Shown: positions 36,572-46,326, counted from the first letter of the stretch. The stretch is 64,000 nucleotides of DNA from Paenibacillus sp. HW567 (GCF_000374185.1 NZ_KB910518.1:4822530-4886529); one strand, 5' to 3'. The notes: generated from the letters alone by a model not told the origin. Made by a program: numbers and translations.

Positions 36572-36679
36572 ATTCTCTCCACCTTGTCGTTTAGTTGCAG
36601 ATATTCAAGCCCTGGCTTAAGTATCGTTCAACTACTCATTCGACATAAGGAATTATTTTCCTCCATGTCCATATAACAA

Positions 36680-37630
36680 CTATAGATACCGCTCCAGTCC
36701 GTTCTCTACCAGCTCCGCCTCCGGAATAAACCGCAGCGCGGCGGAGTTCACCCGGTAATGCAACTTGGCCGGCTCCGGCCCATCGAAGAATAAATGCCCA
36801 AGGTATGCCCCGCTCAGCCTGCTGCGCAGCGCGGTCCGCACCTCGCCGCCGCTGTAGTCGGCTTCCCGCCGGATCAGCCCTTCGGCAACCGGTGCGGTGA
36901 AACTGGGCCAGCCGGTGGCAGAGTCGAACTTGTCCGCCGATTGAAACAACGGGTCACCGCTGATTACATCGACATAAACGCCTTCACGGAATTCATTCCA
37001 GTACGCATTCTCATACGGCGGCTCTGTCGCCTTATGCTGCGTTACCTCATACTGCAGCCGGGTCAGTTGATCGCGCAAGCGCTTTTGATCCTCAGGGCCG
37101 TTCCAGTGCTTCTCCAGGAATTCATCCCGGCCTGAGCCCTTTAGATAGAGCTTATAATCGAGTGGATGGGTTTTATAATAATTCTGGTGCAGTGCTTCCG
37201 CCGAATAGAAGGGCCCCGCCGGGAGAATCTCCGTCACAATCGGTGCCTTGAATCTTTTACTCGCCTGAAGCGCCGCCTTGGATGCCTCCGCCTTCTCCCG
37301 CTGCTCCTCACTGTGCACGAAGATCGCCGTCCGGTAGGAATAGCCCCTGTCCATGAACTGACCGCCCTTGTCGGTCGGATCAATCAATTGCCAGTAAATG
37401 TCCAGCAGCCGCTCATACGGGAACAGCTCCGGCTCAAACGTAATCTGCACAGCCTCCACATGCCCTGTCGTTTCTGTACCAACTTCCTCATAAGTCGGAT
37501 TTGCCGTGTGCCCGCCCGTATACCCGGATACCAACGAGACGATGCCCGGCAGTTCGTCAAAGGGCTTGATCATGCACCAAAAGCAGCCGCCCGCAAAGGT
37601 GGCAAGCTCCGTTCTGTTCTTTTCGCTCAA
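36680..37630 (-). CDS. msrAB: MsrA-MsrB fusion with degenerate MsrB domain
   Basis: This protein of about 316 residues joins MsrA (about 10-160, catalytic GGCFWCM) and MsrB (about 180-305). MsrA reduces S-methionine sulfoxide, MsrB the R-form. In the MsrB part the usual GCGWPSF reads SATGWPSF, and the catalytic Cys of the R-Y-C-x-N-S-A motif is Arg (LHYRVNSAALRF); DSHLGH reads GAYLGH. So the MsrB half appears to lack its redox cysteines. The start is probably TTG at 37630 with AGGTG upstream. Confidence 0.88.
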   Translation of the reverse strand: MSEKNRTELATFAGGCFWCMIKPFDELPGIVSLVSGYTGGHTANPTYEEVGTETTGHVEAVQITFEPELFPYERLLDIYWQLIDPTDKGGQFMDRGYSYRTAIFVHSEEQREKAEASKAALQASKRFKAPIVTEILPAGPFYSAEALHQNYYKTHPLDYKLYLKGSGRDEFLEKHWNGPEDQKRLRDQLTRLQYEVTQHKATEPPYENAYWNEFREGVYVDVISGDPLFQSADKFDSATGWPSFTAPVAEGLIRREADYSGGEVRTALRSRLSGAYLGHLFFDGPEPAKLHYRVNSAALRFIPEAELVENGLERYL

Positions 37631-37676
37631 CCGGCACACCTCGCTTATATGTCAGTATTTTAACATTTAATTAAAT

Positions 37677-37714
37677 AGGCTTTTCATGAATTCAATTGGA
37701 CTCACGAAAAGCCT
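37677..37714. terminator. Bidirectional terminator
   Basis: AGGCTTTTC at 37677-37685 pairs with GAAAAGCCT at 37706-37714, then AATTT. It lies between the AT-rich HD-ATPase gene and msrAB. Confidence 0.65.
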
Positions 37715-37799
37715 AATTTCTGTATAGAACCTTAAGAAACAGCAGAAAAATGCGACCACTATCTTACGTTAAGAACTTTATAATCTGAATTAACCAATC

Positions 37800-40700
37800 T
37801 TAATCATGTACTATCTCACCGAAATCTGGTAATTCCTCTCCATTCAGCCCTTCTCCCCTACGCTTCCACAAATAATTATCAATAGTAAATGCTCCATTGC
37901 CCCCCAATCCTATAGAACCCTCAACGAAATCCTCCTCAGAAGGCATTATTTCTTCCACCTCAAAATTCAACATTGACATATTATTTAATGAATTCAGAAA
38001 TTGTTTCCAACTATAAATTATTTCTGTATATGCAATAACATCCTCTCTATATAAAAAAGTAATATTTTCAATGCTATCATTAATCATTCCTAGTTTTTCT
38101 TGAGATATATCCTTAGATTGACAAATCAATAATATGTGCGCTAGTATACTTAAGAATTTTCTACACTTCATATTTGATAAATTATAGGCATATGTACCAT
38201 AAGCAAACTTTTCTTTAAAGGAATTAAAATAATAGAATCGAAAACTTCCAGCATTAATTTTTCTATTAATACTACTTATATGCTTGTGAAAAATATAAAT
38301 TTCTTTTTCTGATATTTCAGTCTCCATTTCCTTCATTTTCATTAATACATCATTAATTTGTTCGTTAGTTAGTTCATCATCAAATTTTGAATTTAGAACC
38401 CATTTTCTTTGCATTAATGGCATAATATTATCAAAACCAAAATCTATAAAGTCCACTTGAGCACAAAAATAATTTTCGTTAATAAATTTCCTTAAAAAAT
38501 CAACATTTTTACGAGTATAATAATTTGTACCATATTCATTGTCGGCAATCAAAATATTTTCACCAATCCACGAATTGTAACCCCCCCTATAGTTTTCAGT
38601 AGAACCAATATTTCTCAACCATGTACTATCCATCATAGAAGACATCCCTAATAAATCATATACAGGCTGACCTTTAAGTTCTTCAAGACTCAGAAAAATA
38701 TACTTTCCTCTCGTCCCCAAAATAGGTTGGAATAAATTATTTGCCGGAACATGTTCCAAGATATATTTTCCACTAACTCCATAGACTGTAATGATTTTGC
38801 CGAGGAGCTTATAAGCACTTAATGGATCCGTATGTTTAAATTCAGTTAGATAACGCTGAATTAAAAAATCCCACACTTTATGAGTTACCCTTTTGGAAAT
38901 GTCCTCCTTTTTAGTAAGAAAGGTTCTGGATATATTTATTTCATTCTTAGGATCTTTAACGTTAATAATTATTCTAGGCTTTATAGCTCCTTGCTTGAAG
39001 TCTCCATAATCAATAACATCAGAAACTAGTATCCCATCTTTATACACAGAACATGTAGGATCTATCTTACAACTCGTGGAAATCTCCATGATATTTTTAT
39101 TACTATCAACTCTAAGACTTAACCTTCTTTCAGTGTTACGCTCTTCTTCGATCCATGTTCCATGGTAATCTTCATAAATAAAATTCCCCTTCTCTTCTCT
39201 GGGTACTATGAAAGAAATAACTCCCTCTATTCCATCAATGCCAACATCTTCGTCTAATGAAAAAGCCTCTTCTGAAAAAAATTCTTTTACATGTCTTATG
39301 TCTTGGGCAAGAAAAACACTTTTGTTGTACGATAAATCAATATATTCAACCTCATAATCACTATACTTCAACTTAATTTGTTCAAAATTTATTCCTTTGC
39401 AAACTTTTGGATGAATTATGAGTTTCTTCTTATTCATTTCTTCTACTAGAATAGGGAATTCAACAAATCCCGCGATTTTTGATAAGTATTGATATACTGA
39501 TTCCAACTTAGGTGAGTTATCATTTTGATTGGTATTTTTTTTCGAAGATATGAATATTTTAAACGTAGTACCTGGCTTAACATCTTCATAAAGCTGAGGA
39601 GTTTTGCTACTAATACGAAAATATTTATTGTATGCGGGAATTGAAATATTAATTAACTTACTATTAGGTTCTATATAAGGCTCTCTATATGTAGTAATTT
39701 CAATTTTTTCAGCTAGAGTAAAACAACTCAATATCCCTATTCCAAATTTTGATATTACGTCCATCTTAATTCCAATCTTATCAAAGTCTTTACTACTATA
39801 AAAACTTTTCCCTGCAATTGATAAATAATTAGCTATTATGTATTCATTCATTCCGACACCATTATCATTCCAAACAATTATCAATTCATTTTCATTTACC
39901 TTTTTCACTTCAACTTTAATAAAACCGTCATTTAATGTCATCCCTCTTTTAGCTAGAATTGCTTGTCTTAATTTTAGTGCATCAACACTATTTTGAAGCA
40001 ATTCCCTTAAAAAAACATATGGATCATCACCATATATTTGTTCTCCCAATATTTCAAATAATCTTTCTCTATCAAAATTAAATTTTATAGAACTGGGTTC
40101 AAACCCCGCCGTAACAATATTCCAATGAATATGAGATATATCTAGGATATGATTCGTATCATTCATTTCTGCTAAAACATCAATACAATCTCTAAATTGA
40201 TCGTCACACCATTGCTTCAAATCTTGTAATGATGCATACACTTCGTGGTCCTCTGTTTTTCCATCAATTTTTATTATTCTTGTTCCCAGGTAGTCTGTAG
40301 ATTTCACTGAACTCAAAGCACGGTGCTTTAACCATTCGTTATTAGAAAACTCATTTTCAGGGGATACAAATTTCCATAAAACATATGGGGTTCTATCCTC
40401 CGATATGTCTAGTAAATCAATTAATCTTACATAAATTGATATTGCTCTTAAATTTACTATTGAAAATAGTACACTATAGTCTCTAGGGTAGATATTATTG
40501 TTTCGTATGTCTTGAAAATTCAACCAATGTCCCTCGCATGCTCTTTTTACTGCTTCTGCCAATCCAGAATTTTCTTTAAAAAAATGATTAACTCTCACAC
40601 CACTTCTTAAAGCATGAGTTTTTCTGACATACTCCCTCCATAACTCATCTGAGACTTCATCAGGCTTTCCTTTGTAATCTTGTTCTTTTAGGAAATCTTG

Positions 40701-41099
40701 AAAACTTTGCGTTTCATCTTGTAATAAAATAATATTTTCAGGAACGGTATTAGTCGTGTTATTCCCCATAATTATATTTTTTTCTGAAGGACTCACAGCC
40801 ATCCCCCAGTCATGTGCATACAAAGCACTCGCAAGAATAAATAGTTCATTTACGTTTAATTTTTCAATAATCTTTTCCCCTAAAATATCATCTGTAATAT
40901 TAAACAAATTCTTAAAATGATATTCATTGTCGTGCGGTGTATATTCTGGAAATAAAACGTTCACATAACTTACTTGTTGAGTAACGGTATCTTTTAAAGA
41001 CTTCAACTTTCCAATATAATCAAACTTTATATTTTTTTCTACTTCCTCAGACTTCCTTTTAAGTTCTGAAATTAAAAATGATTCTGGTAGCATGCTCAT
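37800..41099 (-). CDS. HD domain-Hsp90-like ATPase large protein, candidate defence gene
   Basis: This 1099-residue protein has an N-terminal HD phosphohydrolase-like region (about 40-300: HDNEYHFKNL, ASALYAHDWGM, a later GHW, and LIDLLDISEDRTP as metal-ligand region) and a GHKL/Hsp90-type ATPase (about 355-560: YVFLRELLQNSVDALKLRQ, VWNDNGVGMNEY and GIGILSCFTLAEKI). The rest (about 560-1099) is unassigned. The gene is far more AT-rich than its neighbours and stands alone between unrelated core genes, with terminators on both sides, as for a transferred single-gene cargo. HD-plus-Hsp90 fusions occur among predicted antiphage proteins; that role is inference. GGGGG precedes ATG 41099. Confidence 0.7.
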   Translation of the reverse strand: MSMLPESFLISELKRKSEEVEKNIKFDYIGKLKSLKDTVTQQVSYVNVLFPEYTPHDNEYHFKNLFNITDDILGEKIIEKLNVNELFILASALYAHDWGMAVSPSEKNIIMGNNTTNTVPENIILLQDETQSFQDFLKEQDYKGKPDEVSDELWREYVRKTHALRSGVRVNHFFKENSGLAEAVKRACEGHWLNFQDIRNNNIYPRDYSVLFSIVNLRAISIYVRLIDLLDISEDRTPYVLWKFVSPENEFSNNEWLKHRALSSVKSTDYLGTRIIKIDGKTEDHEVYASLQDLKQWCDDQFRDCIDVLAEMNDTNHILDISHIHWNIVTAGFEPSSIKFNFDRERLFEILGEQIYGDDPYVFLRELLQNSVDALKLRQAILAKRGMTLNDGFIKVEVKKVNENELIIVWNDNGVGMNEYIIANYLSIAGKSFYSSKDFDKIGIKMDVISKFGIGILSCFTLAEKIEITTYREPYIEPNSKLINISIPAYNKYFRISSKTPQLYEDVKPGTTFKIFISSKKNTNQNDNSPKLESVYQYLSKIAGFVEFPILVEEMNKKKLIIHPKVCKGINFEQIKLKYSDYEVEYIDLSYNKSVFLAQDIRHVKEFFSEEAFSLDEDVGIDGIEGVISFIVPREEKGNFIYEDYHGTWIEEERNTERRLSLRVDSNKNIMEISTSCKIDPTCSVYKDGILVSDVIDYGDFKQGAIKPRIIINVKDPKNEINISRTFLTKKEDISKRVTHKVWDFLIQRYLTEFKHTDPLSAYKLLGKIITVYGVSGKYILEHVPANNLFQPILGTRGKYIFLSLEELKGQPVYDLLGMSSMMDSTWLRNIGSTENYRGGYNSWIGENILIADNEYGTNYYTRKNVDFLRKFINENYFCAQVDFIDFGFDNIMPLMQRKWVLNSKFDDELTNEQINDVLMKMKEMETEISEKEIYIFHKHISSINRKINAGSFRFYYFNSFKEKFAYGTYAYNLSNMKCRKFLSILAHILLICQSKDISQEKLGMINDSIENITFLYREDVIAYTEIIYSWKQFLNSLNNMSMLNFEVEEIMPSEEDFVEGSIGLGGNGAFTIDNYLWKRRGEGLNGEELPDFGEIVHD

Positions 41100-41285
41100 A
41101 AATTCCCCCTAACAAAATTAACTATTTAATATTAAAATAATCAAAGAAAAACCTTGAATTTCACACCTTACTATCATAATCCTTTTTCTACAAAATTTCT
41201 CCATATTTATATGCAAAATGAGTCACTTATCAATGTATGCTTTTCGGTCGCATTTGCTTAACATGGCAAAACCCCAAATAATACG

Positions 41286-41310
41286 AAAAAGCCCTCCGCA
41301 AAAGAGGGCT
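41286..41310 (-). terminator. Terminator of cellulase-like gene
   Basis: AGCCCTC (41290-41296) pairs with GAGGGCT (41304-41310). On the minus strand the T-tract is at 41286-41290. Confidence 0.75.
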
Positions 41311-41331
41311 AGCCCGTTGATTTTCCAACAG

Positions 41332-42618
41332 CTACTCCGAATCCAGAATAAATTGATTCCATTTGCGCTGCCAGGCGATATCTGACCAGAAGGGATGATG
41401 CGGAGCCCAATTTGAGCATAGGATCATCCCCCAGAAGCCCAGAGACATGCCCTTGCGCAGCGCGTATTCAGCGATGAACTTGCCAACCGGCCCCTCTTCG
41501 AAATTGGCATGCAGCGGCGTATATCCCAAATAGCCCTCTCCAATAACGATGGGAAGATCCGTATGGCGCGCAAAATCCTCAACCTCTTCGAACCTTGTAT
41601 CTATCTTTTGCAGCATAGCAAGCTTATGGGCCCCGTATCGCTCATACAAAAACAAATCCCATTGCTCTGTATCCGCCCAATCATGCAAATAGATGAGCTT
41701 CATGCCCACCGGATTGCCCTCCATCCGCCATTCCTGTCCCGGAGGCAGCTTCCACTCCTCAAATGAAGGCGCTTCCGGCCGAAGCAAGGATTCTACGAAA
41801 GCATTGGGGAAGTCCGCAAATTCATCGTTGATCCCCGCCAGATCCATTAGTTCGTCCAGCATGCCTTTTACATAAAGGTGAAAATGGGCCACCTGCATGT
41901 TCCGGGCAACATACGCTTTCGGGTATGCCTCATTCAATGTGTAGCTGGTGCTAATCAGCACATCCGGGTGCTTTTCGCGGAGAAAGGCAATCGCTTCCTC
42001 AATATAAGGTTTCATGGCTTCCACAACCTTCGGCGTTGCCGTTTCAGGGATGCCTTTTTGCAGGGCCACTGCGGTCAGTTGTCCGAATTCCACTTCGTTA
42101 TGCAGCTCGGCATAGGCAATTTGTCCGGCATATCCGTGCTCTTTCACAAAGCTGAGCAACTGATGCATGGATCTGGCGATGGCCATGAACCGTTCTTCCG
42201 GGTGAACAGCCGCAAGCTCGTCACGCAGCTCCGGTTGTTCAAGAAAGCTTGGACTCTGCTGGTACTCCCAGGAGGAGAGAATAAGATAACAGCCATGCTC
42301 CTTCGCCTGATGGAACAGCTCCAGCAACTGTGCATGTCCGTCCAGCTCCGCTCCCCCTTTGCAGTTGTACCATCGGGTACGCTGTCCCACTTCCCCTAAA
42401 TTCCCCAGCTTCAAGGGTCCCGGCCTCTCGCCCCGTTCCGTGAACAGCATGAACGGCATCGCGCAAATCCGCACGGTGTTATAGCCCCGCTCTACCGCCT
42501 CCTTAAACCTTGACGCCAGATCATGATACGGCTCTCCCGGCAGTGTCATCGTATACCAGGAAAAGTCCCACATCGTAATCGTCAACTTACGGGGCAATGC
42601 TCTGACTAATGCATCCAT
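41332..42618 (-). CDS. Cellulase-like glycoside hydrolase-fold protein
   Basis: This 428-residue protein resembles the 'sugar-binding cellulase-like' family with a clan-A TIM barrel. Likely acid/base Glu is in YAELHNEVEFG (about residue 175) and nucleophile in IVIGEGYLGY (about 365). No signal peptide is seen, so it is probably cytoplasmic and may act on imported oligosaccharides. It is monocistronic. The substrate is unknown. Confidence 0.7.
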   Translation of the reverse strand: MDALVRALPRKLTITMWDFSWYTMTLPGEPYHDLASRFKEAVERGYNTVRICAMPFMLFTERGERPGPLKLGNLGEVGQRTRWYNCKGGAELDGHAQLLELFHQAKEHGCYLILSSWEYQQSPSFLEQPELRDELAAVHPEERFMAIARSMHQLLSFVKEHGYAGQIAYAELHNEVEFGQLTAVALQKGIPETATPKVVEAMKPYIEEAIAFLREKHPDVLISTSYTLNEAYPKAYVARNMQVAHFHLYVKGMLDELMDLAGINDEFADFPNAFVESLLRPEAPSFEEWKLPPGQEWRMEGNPVGMKLIYLHDWADTEQWDLFLYERYGAHKLAMLQKIDTRFEEVEDFARHTDLPIVIGEGYLGYTPLHANFEEGPVGKFIAEYALRKGMSLGFWGMILCSNWAPHHPFWSDIAWQRKWNQFILDSE

Positions 42619-42762
42619 GTCGCTATCGCTCCTGTCATTTCATAATTTAAGGCTTTGCAAGAATAACCCTATAGAAGCAGCAGACAAAGGACAATAGATG
42701 ATACACTGACCGAGATGGACTATATTCGGTTTAATGAAGCTACTCTGGTCCAGGCTATGACG

Positions 42763-42954
42763 CTAATCAGCAAGCTTATCCAGCTCAGCTTCAAGTTCAT
42801 CCAGCTTGTTATTCGCCTGGTCCAGCTCCTCTTGCAGTCCCGCAGCTTTAGCCCGCTTGATCTCTTGCCGGACGACCTCAATCTGCTGTTCCAAATAGAG
42901 AATTTCGGAGGCATTTCCTGAGTTATGGGAGATCTGTGAGTAGGTCATAATCAT
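42763..42954 (-). CDS. Small coiled-coil protein
   Basis: This protein of 61-63 residues is mostly one coiled coil (EQQIEVVRQEIKRAKAAGLQ with heptad-like spacing). AAAGG precedes two candidate ATGs (42954, 42948). It is divergent from the 144-residue gene at 43088. No function can be assigned. Confidence 0.55.
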   Translation of the reverse strand: MIMTYSQISHNSGNASEILYLEQQIEVVRQEIKRAKAAGLQEELDQANNKLDELEAELDKLAD

Positions 42955-43087
42955 TATCCTTTCTATTAGAAATTGATCTTAAAACCGTCAGAATGCCTGC
43001 TACGGCGCTTGGTTGTAAAAACCTGTTGACTTGAATTAACATTGTCCATATAATCAGTCTATGACTTTTCATGTAAGGAGACCTGAC

Positions 43088-43495
43088 ATGATTATTGTAG
43101 ATGAAGTATACCAAAATGTTGTTTATCGCCTGTCTACAGAAGAAATAATACACCTCATCGAACGCCTCAAGGCCAAGAAAGAGGATGAAATCGGGGCGAT
43201 CAAAGATAAAATTAACAAGTATGAACAAAAAAGGCAAGCAGAAGAAGCAATGTACCAATCCCTCTCCCCAATCCGCAAATGGTTTGCAGGTCATCCGGCG
43301 AGCCATCATACAGCCGTAGAATATATAGTTCACGTAAAAGACCGTTTTAAACAAATTGACAGCATGAAAAGAAGCATTCAGGAATTGAATGAGGTCTTGC
43401 TGCTTCTGAACACTCACCCGGCAACGGAAGAGATCCCGCTGTCACCTGAGATTATACGTGAAATCAAAATCATTAGGGGCATGGAGGCATTGTAG
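43088..43495 (+). CDS. Helical protein of unknown function upstream of amt
   Basis: This 135-residue protein is highly charged and helical (LIERLKAKKEDEIGAIKDKI and RFKQIDSMKRSIQELNEVLL) and has no recognised domain. AAGGAG lies correctly before ATG 43088. Its stop codon is 2 bp before the amt start, so the two are translated together. A regulatory or structural partner of the transporter is possible; no PII protein is present here. Confidence 0.7.
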   Translation: MIIVDEVYQNVVYRLSTEEIIHLIERLKAKKEDEIGAIKDKINKYEQKRQAEEAMYQSLSPIRKWFAGHPASHHTAVEYIVHVKDRFKQIDSMKRSIQELNEVLLLLNTHPATEEIPLSPEIIREIKIIRGMEAL

Positions 43496-43497
43496 AA

Positions 43498-44784
43498 ATG
43501 AATTTGACGCTGGAGTCGCTGGGCGGAGGACTGGATACGATTTGGGTCGTATTAAGCGCCGCTATGATTTTGCTGATGGAGGGCGGTTTTGCCCTGCTGG
43601 AGGCCGGTTTTGTACGATACAAGAACAGCGTGAACATCATCATGAAGGTGTTCGCCGATATAACAATAGGAACGCTGATTTTTTATATTTTCGGATTTGG
43701 ACTCATGTATGGAAAAGACGCCGGCGGCTTGGTCGGCACGAGCGGCTTTCTGCTGGGCGGTGATCTCTCCAATCTCCATTTCACTGTCTCCATCGACACC
43801 TTCTGGCTCTTCCAGGCGGCCTTTACCATTGCGGTTATCTCCATCGTATCAGGCGCGGTTGCCGAGCGGATTAACTTCCGCGCTTACCTGCTGTACATCA
43901 TTCTAATGACCGGCCTGATCTATCCCTTAGGCGGACACTGGGCCTGGGGCGGCGGCTGGCTGAATCAGCTTGGTCTGCGGGACTTCGCCGGCTCCGCGGT
44001 CATTCATGCGCTTGGCGGATTCTCTGCCCTGGCGGCGGCTATCGTCATCGGCCCAAGAAAGGGCAAATTCACTCAGGCCGGGAACAGCACCGTTGCCCTG
44101 CCGAGCAACCTGCCGCTCGCTTCCGTCGGCGCCTTCCTTCTCTGGTTCGGCTGGTTCGGCTTTAACGCCGGAAGCACCTTAAGCGCTACCGATGTAAGGA
44201 TCGGGCACATCGCGATTACCACCATGCTGTCAGCGGCGGCTGGCGGCGGAATCACACTGATTTATACCTTGTTCCGCTATCAGCGTTCGGACGCTCCATC
44301 TGTTATTAACGGCTCGCTTGCCGGTCTGGTGGGAATTACCGCCGGCTGCGCGTTCGTCAGTGACGGAGCAGCCATTCTGATCGGCGCTGTGTCCGGCCTG
44401 CTCATGATGGCGGCCACCAACTGGCTGGAAGCACGCCGTATTGATGATCCGGTGGGCGCCTTTCCGGTGCATGCCGTGTCCGGCGCTTGGGGAACCATAG
44501 CCGTAGGTTTGTTCGCCACCGATGGAGGACTGTTCTATGGAGGCGGCTGGCATCAGCTCGGCGTGCAGCTTCTTGGACTGCTGGTACTGGCCGGTTGGGG
44601 ATTTGCAACCACCTGGTGCGGCCTGAAGCTGATCGGTAAGCTGGTTCACGTCCGCTCAACCGAGGAAGAGGAAGAACTGGGCCTCGATATCAGCTATCAC
44701 GGCATGATGGCCGCCCACCGTTCTCCTGAATTTATTGAGCTTGAAGACCATTATCTGGCGGATGACGACAGGTCTATTCGTTAG
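43498..44784 (+). CDS. amt: Ammonium transporter
   Basis: This 428-residue channel of the Amt/MEP/Rh family has eleven membrane helices. Family segments seen are GGFALLEAGFVRYKNSVNII, GGHWAWGGGWLNQLGLRDFA, GGFSALAAAIVIGPRKGKF, and the pore His pair around SAVIHALGG and HAVSGAWGT. The C-terminal tail (LGLDISYHGMMA) is the usual GlnK-binding region. It imports ammonium under nitrogen limitation. No glnK/glnB gene is adjacent; instead the unknown gene at 43088 precedes it. Confidence 0.93.
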   Translation: MNLTLESLGGGLDTIWVVLSAAMILLMEGGFALLEAGFVRYKNSVNIIMKVFADITIGTLIFYIFGFGLMYGKDAGGLVGTSGFLLGGDLSNLHFTVSIDTFWLFQAAFTIAVISIVSGAVAERINFRAYLLYIILMTGLIYPLGGHWAWGGGWLNQLGLRDFAGSAVIHALGGFSALAAAIVIGPRKGKFTQAGNSTVALPSNLPLASVGAFLLWFGWFGFNAGSTLSATDVRIGHIAITTMLSAAAGGGITLIYTLFRYQRSDAPSVINGSLAGLVGITAGCAFVSDGAAILIGAVSGLLMMAATNWLEARRIDDPVGAFPVHAVSGAWGTIAVGLFATDGGLFYGGGWHQLGVQLLGLLVLAGWGFATTWCGLKLIGKLVHVRSTEEEEELGLDISYHGMMAAHRSPEFIELEDHYLADDDRSIR

Positions 44785-44828
44785 AGGACGGGATGGATCA
44801 CCTCTTTCCCTACTGGCATAATTAAAGA

Positions 44829-44877
44829 AAGAGACCTTTCAAAAGTTCACAGAACTTATGAGAGGTCTCTTCTTTTT
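44829..44877 (+). terminator. Terminator of amt
   Basis: AAGAGACCT (44829-44837) pairs with AGGTCTCTT (44863-44871), followed by CTTTTT. Its loop is similar to that of the inverted repeat at 46054-46094. Confidence 0.75.
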
Positions 44878-45082
44878 ATGGGCCGGAAAGCTCTTGATAT
44901 ATAAGTGATTATCACCATTGTTAATTGAATGTAGATAATATGAAGCATACCTTAAAAATAACATTATAGATGTCGATAATACTAATGTACTATAAATTAT
45001 ATAGAAAGGAAAAAAATGAAATACTAAAGTTCAAAGTAAATAGGTCAACATAATACATAATGTTTTAGGAGGATTATCATCT

Positions 45083-45979
45083 ATGCATATTTCAAAAAAA
45101 GTATTTGTCTCTTCCATTTTGGCTACCGGATTATTATGCGGGGCTGTCGGAGTCTATGCTTCAAACGGGGTTTCTTTAGTACAAGCTTACCTTAATAGTA
45201 ATATTAAATTTACTGTGAATGGCTCTTCCTGGACCCCTAAGGATGCTAATGGAAATACAATCTCGCCTCTAGTCTACAATGGTTCTACCTACCTTCCCGC
45301 CAAGGCGGTCGGTGAAGCAATGAATGCAGAAGTCCTATGGAACGGCAGCAGTAAAACAGTTGCAATTACCACGGGCGGTGCCACTGCCGGAGAACCTTAC
45401 AACGACGCTTCGCCAACTACAACAACATCAACTACAACAACCCCAACTGCAACTGCAGCACCAACTGCACCAACTGCACCAACATCGAGTGTTCCGGCTT
45501 CCCAGCCAAACAGCCTTCCAAGCGGAGTGCTCTCGTTGCCTGCCAATCATGATCTCTCAGCTTCAAGTGAAAAATATAAACCAGTAGCGTTGGCTTTTAT
45601 CCAAGCTTACGGAAATGCCTTAACCTCTGGATCAAACTCCGGTATTAATGCTTTGGTGGATAAATATGTGATTGATGATTTAAATGACTATGATATGGGC
45701 TACAAAAAAAGAACCAAGGACAATATAGCCAAAACCATTGCCGGGGAAGTCAAACTCAATGATAGTACGATTATTACGAAATATGCGGGTATTCTAAAGA
45801 GTGCAACACTCAATGATGTAAGAGTAGATTCAACCTGGACTGAAAAATACGAAAACTCTACTACCCTGTGCTATAAAATAGATTTACCCGGCTTCTTCAT
45901 ATCTTCATTCAGTATTTTTCTAGAATTTGAAGTGGACAAAAAGACGAACACTTATTTCCTTAAAGCAGTCAATATGTAA
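45083..45979 (+). CDS. Secreted stalk-domain protein with Thr/Pro/Ala linker
   Basis: This 298-residue protein has a signal peptide (about 1-27), a copper-amine-oxidase N-terminal-like domain (about 35-95, PLVYNGSTYLPAKAVGEAMN), a low-complexity Thr/Pro/Ala linker (about 112-150), and an unassigned C-terminal domain. It probably is cell-surface or extracellular. The gene is monocistronic with its own terminator. Stalk proteins are common in Paenibacillus; function is unknown. Start ATG 45083 follows TAGGAGG. Confidence 0.75.
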   Translation: MHISKKVFVSSILATGLLCGAVGVYASNGVSLVQAYLNSNIKFTVNGSSWTPKDANGNTISPLVYNGSTYLPAKAVGEAMNAEVLWNGSSKTVAITTGGATAGEPYNDASPTTTTSTTTTPTATAAPTAPTAPTSSVPASQPNSLPSGVLSLPANHDLSASSEKYKPVALAFIQAYGNALTSGSNSGINALVDKYVIDDLNDYDMGYKKRTKDNIAKTIAGEVKLNDSTIITKYAGILKSATLNDVRVDSTWTEKYENSTTLCYKIDLPGFFISSFSIFLEFEVDKKTNTYFLKAVNM

Positions 45980-45998
45980 TAAAACAGAAAATCAGTAG

Positions 45999-46037
45999 AA
46001 GGTGTGCCGCCCATCGTGGATTGCACACCTTTTTTGA
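45999..46037 (+). terminator. Terminator after stalk protein gene
   Basis: AAGGTGTG pairs with CACACCTT (45999-46006 with 46024-46031), followed by a TTTTT tract. Confidence 0.75.
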
Positions 46038-46053
46038 TAAACCCAAAAGAAAA

Positions 46054-46094
46054 AGAGGCTTCTCAAAAGTTCAAAGAACTCATGAAAAACCTCT
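46054..46094. repeat. Second copy of amt-terminator-like inverted repeat
   Basis: AGAGG (46054-46058) pairs with CCTCT (46090-46094). The interior resembles that of the amt terminator at 44829-44877 (TTCAAAAGTTCA-like and GAACT-ATGA), so the two derive from a common sequence. Confidence 0.5.
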
Positions 46095-46148
46095 AAAATG
46101 ATCGTTTATTACCTAACTGTTACTCTTAGCTGATGCTAAAGACTAAAG

Positions 46149-46178
46149 CCCCTTGCTCAAGCAAGGGGTTTTAGTTGT
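46149..46178 (+). terminator. Terminator near the prophage left edge
   Basis: A 9-bp stem (46149-46157 with 46160-46168) is followed by TTTTAG. Confidence 0.65.
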
Positions 46179-46326
46179 CTTACATCATGCCGCCCATAGT
46201 TTTCGGCTGTTTTATGCTTATTTAAGATCTGAAAATGTCCGATATATCAGCATTTCCAGTCCTATTAATCCGTTGAATTTCCCTGTTTAGAAATGCACCT
46301 GTGGGGAAATGTGTGGGGAAAGAAAC
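46179..46326. other. Non-coding stretch at possible element boundary
   Basis: No gene. A near-direct repeat of GTGGGGAAA lies around 46300-46320. It marks the change from rightward host genes to leftward phage-like genes and may contain an attachment site, but no matching second copy was seen in this window. Confidence 0.3.

Noticed and set aside
46300..46320. Phage attachment site
   Set aside because: A near-repeat of GTGGGGAAA is seen but no second copy and no integrase in the window; not enough support.
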